DNA of 18,346 bases from Gammaproteobacteria bacterium (lineage in GTDB: Bacteria > Pseudomonadota > Gammaproteobacteria > Steroidobacterales > Woeseiaceae). Position 1 is the stretch's first letter. Every line of letters begins with the position of its first letter. Of the stretch, positions 1 through 6,074 are shown in pieces. Both the position numbers and the translations under genes were made by a program. The stretch spans positions 1 to 18,346 of the forward strand of contig QNFK01000007.1 in NCBI GenBank assembly GCA_003645495.1, written 5' to 3'. The notes beneath the pieces are model-generated. The model was not told the DNA's origin and made no database searches. It saw only the letters and a program-made list of their open reading frames with translations.

Positions 1-701
1 ACGTAATTTCTGTCTTTCACGACAAAGCCTCTGTCCAGATGATCCATAGCGTCGCGAAATAACGGCGTGGGACCACGCAGGAAGTTCTTGTCGTCAGACA
101 ACGCCGACCTTACCTCGTCTTCAACCGTGTTTTGCGGATAGGTCAGGTAATAATCCTTCAACCATAACCTGGTCATATTATAGGCCGCTAATTCCTGGGT
201 CTTTAGCAATGAAGTTGTCTTGTAGTCGAATATGACAGATTTACCTGTATCGGGGTTTATACTTCGTGCAGCCAGCACCACTCCGTGACAGATCGCTGCC
301 ACAGGTTTTTGTGCGACAAAAAAGTCAACTACGAGTTGTTGCAATACATTTGATTCCAGGTATTCCCTGACGCCCTTATCATGCCCGCCCGGCAGGAATA
401 TCGCAGCAAAAGCACCCTCCTCGGTATCAACGTACTTCAAAGGGTTACAAAATGACTCGTCTTTCTCCATCTCTGCACAAGCAGCAACGGCATCTTGTCT
501 CGCTCTCAATACAGACTTCCATATACCCAGTTTCTCGCCACTGACCATCAGGCTATCGGGCGACGCTTTACGCCCTGTGGGCGTCGCAAATACAACGCTG
601 ACGTCCCTTTCTGTAAGTAATTTCCAGGGTATCGCCACCTCAGTAGGATCAAATCCGTAAGACGGAACCGGTATTAGTACCTTGCTCACTTTTTCATCCA
701 T
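1..701 (-). CDS. DJ-1/PfpI-family protein (type 1 glutamine amidotransferase-like), 3' end outside window
   Basis: An open frame of about 233 codons reads leftward without a stop and leaves the window at base 1. Near the N-terminus it has PVPSYGFDPTEVAIPW, a DJ-1/PfpI-superfamily pattern that carries the conserved acidic residue next to the active site. LPGGHDKGVREYL follows, then the nucleophile elbow AAICHGVVLAA with its cysteine near residue 138. This layout matches the Hsp31-like branch (glyoxalase III, chaperone or deglycase-like roles have been reported in the family); the actual substrate cannot be read from sequence. The start is taken at the ATG at 701 because GGTG lies 6 bases upstream; an in-frame ATG at 707 is an alternative. 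It is divergent from the antiporter, with about 50 bases between them. Family assignment is firm, function is not. Confidence 0.85.
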   Translation of the reverse strand, partial: MDEKVSKVLIPVPSYGFDPTEVAIPWKLLTERDVSVVFATPTGRKASPDSLMVSGEKLGIWKSVLRARQDAVAACAEMEKDESFCNPLKYVDTEEGAFAAIFLPGGHDKGVREYLESNVLQQLVVDFFVAQKPVAAICHGVVLAARSINPDTGKSVIFDYKTTSLLKTQELAAYNMTRLWLKDYYLTYPQNTVEDEVRSALSDDKNFLRGPTPLFRDAMDHLDRGFVVKDRNY

Positions 702-754
702 TAACATCACCGCCCATGCAAGCTCGTGGAGAATAATATAGAGTCATAAGAACA

Positions 755-2212
755 ATGTATCCAGCAGCCAAGATTATCCTTACTGTACTTTTGCTCATCG
801 CCGCAGCAACTGTATTCGCGGCTGGTGGCGGCAAACACGCTGACCCGATAGCACCCGTTATTCTGGGCGTCACCGGTATATTGTTTTTTGCTGTGCTGGG
901 CCGTTTCGGCGCGCGCAAACTGGGCCAGCCTTCCGTGCTTGGCGAATTGCTGATGGGCGTTATCCTCGGCACCATTGGCTATCTTTTCAGCGTCGATTTT
1001 CTGCTGGTGTTGCGTGAAGGTCCGGCGATATTTGAAATGGTCGACCTGGCATTGTCGGGAGCAAGCATCGAGCAGGCAGCGATTAGCACGCTCGGAGAAG
1101 AAAATGCGGTGATCATTCTCGACATATTGCAGGGCCCGGGTGGTGCCGAGTTAACCCAGATTGCACATGCGGTCGACGTGTTTTCACGTTATGGCGTTAT
1201 TTTTCTGCTGTTCCTGGTTGGTCTTGGCACCAGCGTCAGAGAGATGCAGGAAGTTGGGACCGAATCTTTCAGAGTGGCCATTCTGGGCGTGGTATTGCCA
1301 TTCGTTTTTGGCTTCATGATGGCACGGGTACTAATGCCCGAGTTGTCGATCAGTGTCGATTTGTTTGTTGCGGCAACATTGGGTGCAACCAGTATCGGTA
1401 TTACTGCGCGGGTACTTGAGGAGTTAGGGAGAGTCAACTGCCATGAATGCCGGGTCATTTTAGGGGCTGCGGTCATTGATGATGTGCTTGGCCTGGTTAT
1501 GCTTGCAATCGTGTCTGGCATAATCATTTCGGGAGGCTTTGAACCAGTCGGCACTCTGCAGACCATCGCGTTAGCTGCCTTGTTCCTGGTGACGGCATTT
1601 ACGCTCGGCCCGCGCTTCCTGCGTAGATCCATAAGATTGCTGGATCACCTCGACATAGTCGAGGCCAAGATGTTCGTTTCATTCCTGTTTGTGATGGTTC
1701 TTGCATGGTTTGCGAACCTGGTGGGATTGGCGACGATCGTTGGTGCGTTTGCAGCTGGCGTAATCCTCCACGATGGCTATTTTCTAAAGTGGGGAGATGT
1801 ACGTGAGCATAAATTTTCTATCCGGGATTTGATTTCACCACTTGAAGTTATTCTTGTTCCTATCTTCTTCGTACTAATGGGCATCCAGGTCAAGTTAGAA
1901 ACATTCCTTGATCCGCATGTAATTGTTATGGGTTTTGGGTTGATCGTTGCAGCCGTAATTGGCAAGTTACTATCCGGGCTGGGGGCCTCGCGTGGTAGCA
2001 GCCGCCTGGCGATTGGTATGGGAATGGTGCCTCGTGGTGAGGTGGGTTTGATATTTGCATCTATCGGCAAGAGCCTTGGCGTTTTCAGTGATGCCCTGTT
2101 TTCCGCCCTGATACTGATGGTAATTGTCACGACGCTGATGACCCCGCCGCTGCTCAAGATTAGTCTCAACCGTATTCCGGATCGACGCGAAGATCGGTCA
2201 ACCGCCCCATAA
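755..2212 (+). CDS. CPA2-type monovalent cation/proton antiporter, membrane domain only
   Basis: The 485-residue product is hydrophobic throughout, with about a dozen membrane segments. It shows Na+/H+ exchanger family signatures: LGELLMGVILG near residue 65, GATSIGITARVLEELG near 210, and GAAVIDDVLGL with adjacent aspartates D242/D243, the usual ion-binding position in this superfamily. MGMVPRGEVGLIFASIGK near residue 425 is typical of the KefB/NapA-like CPA2 group. The protein ends soon after the last membrane helix, so the cytosolic RCK/TrkA-N domain of KefB/KefC is absent. The first 25 residues form a hydrophobic, signal-like helix, and residues about 85-130 are an unusually long polar insert. 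It would exchange Na+ or K+ for H+ across the inner membrane; the ion is unknown. The ribosome site before the ATG is weak. It is separated from hynS by 98 bases, so a shared function is not shown. Confidence 0.9.
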   Translation: MYPAAKIILTVLLLIAAATVFAAGGGKHADPIAPVILGVTGILFFAVLGRFGARKLGQPSVLGELLMGVILGTIGYLFSVDFLLVLREGPAIFEMVDLALSGASIEQAAISTLGEENAVIILDILQGPGGAELTQIAHAVDVFSRYGVIFLLFLVGLGTSVREMQEVGTESFRVAILGVVLPFVFGFMMARVLMPELSISVDLFVAATLGATSIGITARVLEELGRVNCHECRVILGAAVIDDVLGLVMLAIVSGIIISGGFEPVGTLQTIALAALFLVTAFTLGPRFLRRSIRLLDHLDIVEAKMFVSFLFVMVLAWFANLVGLATIVGAFAAGVILHDGYFLKWGDVREHKFSIRDLISPLEVILVPIFFVLMGIQVKLETFLDPHVIVMGFGLIVAAVIGKLLSGLGASRGSSRLAIGMGMVPRGEVGLIFASIGKSLGVFSDALFSALILMVIVTTLMTPPLLKISLNRIPDRREDRSTAP

Positions 2213-2310
2213 TAATAAGTACAACTACATACCGAAATTCAATCTACACACTAGTATCCTCATGCTTTCCTAGGAAAAATCCCGAGTTTTTCCAAGTCAG
2301 GAGTTTGCAC
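2213..2310 (+). promoter_or_regulatory. Upstream region of the hynS-isp1-isp2 operon with nested palindromes
   Basis: This 98-base gap holds a perfect 12-base palindrome TTTCCTAGGAAA at 2266-2277. It overlaps a second inverted repeat, GGAAAAA at 2273-2279 pairing with TTTTTCC at 2287-2293 around a 7-base loop. The two share the GGAAA arm, so only one can form at a time. A -10-like TAGTAT lies at 2252-2257, without a convincing -35. A good ribosome site, AGGAG at 2299-2303, sits 7 bases before the hynS ATG at 2311 and decides that start over the in-frame TTG at 2305. The repeats could be an operator, an RNA switch or a weak antiporter terminator; sequence alone does not decide. Confidence 0.45.
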
Positions 2311-3384
2311 ATGAGCGATAGAATGTCGTTGGGTGAGCGATTGAAACTGCACGGTATATCAAGACGTGCGCTTCTGAAATATTGTGCCTGCACGGCCTCG
2401 ATGATGGCTATGCCACCTGGCATGGTATCAGCGGCGGCAGCCAACCTGGAGAAACTCAAAAGGCCCTCAGTAATCTGGCTATCATTCCAGGAGTGCACCG
2501 GCTGTACCGAATCGCTGACAAGATCAGCTTCTCCAAGCATCGAAAGCCTGATTTTCGACACCGTTTCTCTCGACTATCACCATACTTTGCAGGCCGCTTC
2601 CGGCACTGCGGCGGAAGCAGCCAGGGAAGCCGCAATGGAAGAGAGCTACGGCGAATACATCCTGATTGTTGATGGTTCTATCCCAACCGGCAATCCTGGA
2701 TATTCGACTATCGCCGGTATCGATAACCTGAGCATGCTAAAGGATGTTGCGCGCGGTGCCGCGGCTATTATTTCAGTCGGCACCTGCGCAGCTTTTGGTG
2801 GTCTCCCGATGGCGGACCCTAACCCCACTGGTGCAGTGTCCGTTGCCGACGCGCTGCCGGACAGATCCATCATCAATGTGCCGGGTTGTCCACCAATTGG
2901 TGATGTCATAACGGGTGTCCTGGTGCAGATTCTTGCGTTCGGCGACATTCCGGAACTCGACCATCTCGGACGACCAATGGCGTTCTACGGTCAGAATATT
3001 CATGATCGGTGTTACCGCAGACCATTTTATGAACGTGGTTTGTTTGCTGAATCATTTGACGATGAAGGCGCCCGTAAAGGCTGGTGTCTCTACAAACTGG
3101 GCTGCAAAGGCCCTGTTACCTACAACGCCTGTGCCGTGACCAAATGGAATGGCGGAGTGAGCTTTCCGATTCAGGCCGGACACGGCTGTATCGGTTGCTC
3201 GGAACCACGTTTCTGGGATAAGGGCGGCTTTTACCAACCAATCTCGCAAACTACGTTTACCGATCGCACGCAACTCGGTATTGCCGCCGCCGCTGGGGTG
3301 GCAGCCGGAGTTGGCGCCACGCTAATGGCACGATCAAAACAGAAAAAAATTCGTGCACGGTTAGCCGAGGAAGAATCATCATGA
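2311..3384 (+). CDS. hynS: [NiFe]-hydrogenase small subunit, Tat-exported, membrane-anchored (Isp-type group 1)
   Basis: The 357-residue product carries the iron-sulfur chain that takes electrons from the NiFe site. It begins with a twin-arginine signal, SRRALLK at residues 17-23 followed by a hydrophobic stretch. Proximal-cluster ligands are visible at C62 and C65 (ECTGCTES), C159 (VGTCAAFGG) and C193 (PGCPP). Distal-cluster ligands are H231 and C234 (HDRC), C259 and C265. Medial 3Fe-4S ligands are C274, C293 and C296 (HGCIGCSEP). The two extra cysteines of oxygen-tolerant hydrogenases are absent, glycine being present in both places. A C-terminal helix at about 322-341 followed by basic residues anchors it in the membrane. 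It overlaps isp1 by ATGA. The large subunit, normally in the same operon, lies on the other strand. Identification is certain. Confidence 0.97.
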   Translation: MSDRMSLGERLKLHGISRRALLKYCACTASMMAMPPGMVSAAAANLEKLKRPSVIWLSFQECTGCTESLTRSASPSIESLIFDTVSLDYHHTLQAASGTAAEAAREAAMEESYGEYILIVDGSIPTGNPGYSTIAGIDNLSMLKDVARGAAAIISVGTCAAFGGLPMADPNPTGAVSVADALPDRSIINVPGCPPIGDVITGVLVQILAFGDIPELDHLGRPMAFYGQNIHDRCYRRPFYERGLFAESFDDEGARKGWCLYKLGCKGPVTYNACAVTKWNGGVSFPIQAGHGCIGCSEPRFWDKGGFYQPISQTTFTDRTQLGIAAAAGVAAGVGATLMARSKQKKIRARLAEEESS

Positions 3385-4031
3385 CGTTACTCGATTTCGC
3401 CAGAGGCCCGGCGATGCAATGGGCTTTGATAATTTTCCTGGCTGGCGCCACCTTTCGTTTGACCGGAATCTTACTTTTCGGCCGCAAGAAACCACTGTCG
3501 CCCGCCCGGGGCAATGCCAGGTTAGAGGGGTACAAGACCATAGTTTCCCGCTTCATGCCGAACGCGGTATTTCACCGACGCATAGGTACTGTGCACATCA
3601 TGAGCCTGGCGTGGCATATGGGTTTTATTTTTGTGGTGCTGTTTTTTCAACCACATATCGTTTTCTTCGAAGGACTGCTGGGCTTGTCGTGGCCCGGGGT
3701 TGCAAACAGTATAGTAATGCCCGTGGCCGGTATAACCCTGGTCTTGCTGGCGCTCGCGTTTTTACGCAGAATTAATCATCCGGTACTGAAGTTACTGTCC
3801 GGTGCCGGTGACTTCGCGACCATCATCGTCACTGCGCTGCCTTTAGTTACCGGCATGCTCGCATCGGCACATTTGGTCCTGAAGTATGAAACGATGCTGG
3901 CCTTGCACTTGCTTAGTATTTCCCTGTTTCTGGTCTGGGTTCCGTTCAGCAAGTTGATGCACGTCGTGCTGTTCCTGCCGTCGCGGAAACGACTCGGTGA
4001 GAAGCTCGGTTATAAAGGAGTCAAGGCATGA
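3381..4031 (+). CDS. isp1: Isp1, NarI/DsrM-like membrane cytochrome b of the hydrogenase
   Basis: The 216-residue product has five predicted membrane helices (about 12-33, 68-90, 106-128, 143-165 and 172-200) and matches the Isp1 position between hynS and isp2. Isp1 proteins resemble the gamma subunit of respiratory nitrate reductase and DsrM, and carry haem b that moves electrons between periplasmic and cytoplasmic partners. Candidate ligands are H72 and H79 in helix 2 and H164, H176 and H194 in helices 4-5. H176 and H194 are 18 residues apart, the same spacing as the C-terminal haem-ligand pair of E. coli NarI. It starts inside the hynS stop (ATGA) and ends inside the isp2 start (ATGA), so translation is probably coupled. 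Assignment rests on fold pattern, length and neighbours. Confidence 0.9.
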   Translation: MTLLDFARGPAMQWALIIFLAGATFRLTGILLFGRKKPLSPARGNARLEGYKTIVSRFMPNAVFHRRIGTVHIMSLAWHMGFIFVVLFFQPHIVFFEGLLGLSWPGVANSIVMPVAGITLVLLALAFLRRINHPVLKLLSGAGDFATIIVTALPLVTGMLASAHLVLKYETMLALHLLSISLFLVWVPFSKLMHVVLFLPSRKRLGEKLGYKGVKA

Positions 4032-5374
4032 GTATGGACAAAGAAATGCAAGACTCATTCGCGATGTTCTATGGCATGTCGCAAAGTCTCAAGGGCCTGG
4101 TCGAGCCGGTTGATATGGAGGACGAGGAACGCGTCCGCAAAGCGAAACAGGTATTCCTGAACAAGGCCAACCGCGATACGGCCATTAATCTTGAGGCCTG
4201 TGTTCGTTGTGGGTTGTGCGCCGAGGCCTGTCAATTCTACATTGCCAGCGAGGACCCGAAGTACACGCCGATCGCGAAACTCGACCTGATGAAAAGGGTC
4301 TATCAGCGCGAATTGAGTCCGTTTCGCTGGTTGCACCGCATATTTACGCCGGACATTACCATTGGCGATTTGCGTGAATTTCAACCGAAGGTGTTCGACG
4401 AGTGCACGATGTGTGGTCGCTGTTCGATGATATGTCCGATGGGCATCGACATTGCCGAAATGGTGCATACCAGCCGCGAGGCGATGGTCGAAGCTGGCCT
4501 GATGCCGTCCGAACTGGATTACATGTGCCGCGAACAGGATGGTGAGGGCACGATTTTCGGTGCAAACGAAGAGCTGCTGAATTTCCGACTTAACGACCTT
4601 AAAGAGAAGCATGGGGTCGAGATTTTTGTCGACAAGCCTGGTTCCGACGTAATGATGCTGACCAGCGGCCTCGATATTCATTTGTTTACCGACGCCTTGC
4701 TGGGAACCATCAGAACACTGGATCATTTGAAGGTCAACTGGACCTTGTGCAGTCACGCGTTTGAAGCGGCCAACTTCGGCCTGCTGGCTGGATCCGACAA
4801 AACGCAGAAACACATCACCATGAGAATCGTAGACGCCGCCACTGAAATGGGCGTCAAAACCGTTTTGACGCCGGAATGCGGACACACTTACCCTGCCATG
4901 CGCTGGGCCGCCGCGGAAATCTCCGGAAAGCCTCTGCCGTTTGAGGTGATGACGGTTTCCGAATTCTTTGGCAGGCAAGTTATGGAAGGCAAACTTAAGC
5001 TCAAGAAAATTCCGGGCGACAAAGTAGTGACCTTGCATGATCCCTGCAAGGTCGGCCGCCACGGCGGCGTATTTGATGAACCGCGTGCGATTATCAAAGA
5101 GCTTGGATTGAAGTTGAACGAAACCGAGTCAAATCGGGAGCTGAATTTTTGCTGCGGTGGCGGCGCCGGTAACTTCCTGGTGCAATCCGCCGCACCGGTA
5201 AGGAAACTTGGGTTTCAGACCAAGATGAAGGAAGTCAACAAGACGGGTGCAGAGGCACTCCTGGTTTCCTGTGGCAGTTGCCGTCTCAATTTCGAGGCGG
5301 GAAAACTGAACACCGGCGACACGATCCAGGTTGACAGCATCGCAGCACTGGTCGGCGAGAACTTGCCAGATTAA
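4028..5374 (+). CDS. isp2: Isp2, DsrK/HdrD-like 4Fe-4S protein of the hydrogenase
   Basis: The 448-residue product has two classic 4Fe-4S motifs: C58-x2-C61-x2-C64-x3-C68, then C126-x2-C129-x2-C132-x3-C136-P. C-terminal cysteine-rich (CCG) regions follow. The first contains PECGHTYPAMRW, typical of DsrK-like proteins. The second is fuller: HDPCKVGRHGG, NFCCGGGAGN with C375/C376, and SCGSC with C415/C418. In HdrD and DsrK this domain binds the special 4Fe-4S centre that acts on disulfides. Isp2 of Thiocapsa and Allochromatium hydrogenases is the closest named relative by context. There is no signal peptide, so it should sit on the cytoplasmic side against Isp1. A strong AAAGGAG precedes the start. 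It may hand electrons to quinone or to a thiol/disulfide couple; the acceptor is not known. Confidence 0.93.
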   Translation: MSMDKEMQDSFAMFYGMSQSLKGLVEPVDMEDEERVRKAKQVFLNKANRDTAINLEACVRCGLCAEACQFYIASEDPKYTPIAKLDLMKRVYQRELSPFRWLHRIFTPDITIGDLREFQPKVFDECTMCGRCSMICPMGIDIAEMVHTSREAMVEAGLMPSELDYMCREQDGEGTIFGANEELLNFRLNDLKEKHGVEIFVDKPGSDVMMLTSGLDIHLFTDALLGTIRTLDHLKVNWTLCSHAFEAANFGLLAGSDKTQKHITMRIVDAATEMGVKTVLTPECGHTYPAMRWAAAEISGKPLPFEVMTVSEFFGRQVMEGKLKLKKIPGDKVVTLHDPCKVGRHGGVFDEPRAIIKELGLKLNETESNRELNFCCGGGAGNFLVQSAAPVRKLGFQTKMKEVNKTGAEALLVSCGSCRLNFEAGKLNTGDTIQVDSIAALVGENLPD

Positions 5375-5389
5375 ACAGGAGTTACACGA

Positions 5390-5785
5390 GTGAGTGAACT
5401 ATTTTCACCCGAGTGGATGGGTGCCTACAAAAATGCCTGGAATGAAGAACCCAAGCTAACGGAGCCTTTGGGACAAATCGACTTTTCCACAGCGATTGGC
5501 TATGGCTTGCTGAACGAAGACCAGCCGCGGGGCGTGTTACTGGTGGAAAACGGCAAGGCCACATTTGGCGGCGCCTATGACAACCAGGACATGAACTGGG
5601 ACATCAGGGCAGGAGCTGATCTATGGGATCAGTGGATGAAGAACCCTCCCAACATGACGCAGATCGGCCTGGCCTATACGATGCGGCGACTGCAATTCGT
5701 ACAGGGTGACTATGGCGCCATGTTAAAAGAGCCGCGGATGGCAGGCCCGTTTATAAAGAGCTTTGAAACGATGGGACAGGTGTAG
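5390..5785 (+). CDS. SCP2-like (sterol carrier protein-2 fold) small protein, last gene of the hynS operon
   Basis: The 131-residue product is soluble, with no signal peptide or membrane helix. Its layout suggests an SCP2-like lipid-binding fold: a strand-rich middle (GVLLVENGKATFGG, then NWDIRAGADLWDQW) followed by LAYTMRRLQFVQGDYGAMLK, which resembles the 'GKLKVKGD...A' segment ending SCP2 domains. The family binds hydrophobic ligands. The GTG start at 5390 is supported by AGGAG at 5377-5381, 8 bases upstream, and the gene begins 15 bases after the isp2 stop, so it belongs to the hydrogenase operon. It takes the place where hynL normally stands. No function in hydrogenase biology is known to me. 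Quinone, lipid or haem-related handling near the Isp1/Isp2 module is possible but unproven. Confidence 0.75.
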   Translation: MSELFSPEWMGAYKNAWNEEPKLTEPLGQIDFSTAIGYGLLNEDQPRGVLLVENGKATFGGAYDNQDMNWDIRAGADLWDQWMKNPPNMTQIGLAYTMRRLQFVQGDYGAMLKEPRMAGPFIKSFETMGQV

Positions 5786-5815
5786 CCACATCGATCCGCA
5801 TATCGTAGGAGTGGC
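5785..5815. terminator. Possible imperfect hairpin between the two convergent hydrogenase operons
   Basis: GCCAC at 5785-5789 pairs with GTGGC at 5811-5815, and inside them CGAT at 5792-5795 pairs with ATCG at 5802-5805. It lies just after the SCP2-like stop and before the end of the mini-HupE-like gene, where a bidirectional terminator would be expected. There is no T run on either strand, so intrinsic termination is doubtful. Confidence 0.25.
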
Positions 5816-5850
5816 ATCTTGCCGGGTTAGTACATATAGCAAACAGCACG

Positions 5851-6060
5851 CTATCTTGTTCGATGCCTCAATATTCGGCGTCGAATAACTGCCAACATCA
5901 CTATGCTCGTAACTATCAGGCCAATAGTGTAGGGCAAGTGATGAATACCCACAAGCTGATGCCAGAGTGATTCAACCAGACTGTGCTCACTGTCCAAGGT
6001 ATGACCAAATGCAATGTCGGCCAGTCCGATCGAAAGCAGAATAACTATTATTTGTCGCAT
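5851..6060 (-). CDS. Small HupE/UreJ-like membrane protein (69 residues)
   Basis: The product has an N-terminal hydrophobic signal (about 1-19, ending AFG before a histidine), a short histidine-rich outer segment and one membrane helix (about 44-60). It ends in a basic tail, RRRILRHRTR. The segment WHQLVGIHHLP reads as H34-x5-H40-H41, close to the HX5DH motif of the first membrane helix of HupE/UreJ nickel permeases, with histidine in place of aspartate. Full HupE has about 190 residues and six helices, so this is a miniature or a distinct family. The ATG at 6060 has AAGGA 6 bases upstream (plus-strand 6067-6071). A GTG at 6078 overlapping the hynL stop is an alternative that would add six residues. 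It is last in the hupD-hupH-hynL operon. Nickel handling at the membrane is the natural guess. Confidence 0.65.
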   Translation of the reverse strand: MRQIIVILLSIGLADIAFGHTLDSEHSLVESLWHQLVGIHHLPYTIGLIVTSIVMLAVIRRRILRHRTR

Positions 6061-6074
6061 TACGTTTCCTTTTC

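Noticed and set aside
2311..3384. Oxygen-tolerant (6-Cys proximal cluster) small subunit
   Set aside because: Both supernumerary cysteine positions hold glycine.
4055..5062. Long open frame (335 codons) on the minus strand inside isp2
   Set aside because: It lies fully antisense to isp2, which has complete FeS motifs. The translation shows no recognisable domain and there is no ribosome site; it is a codon-bias shadow.
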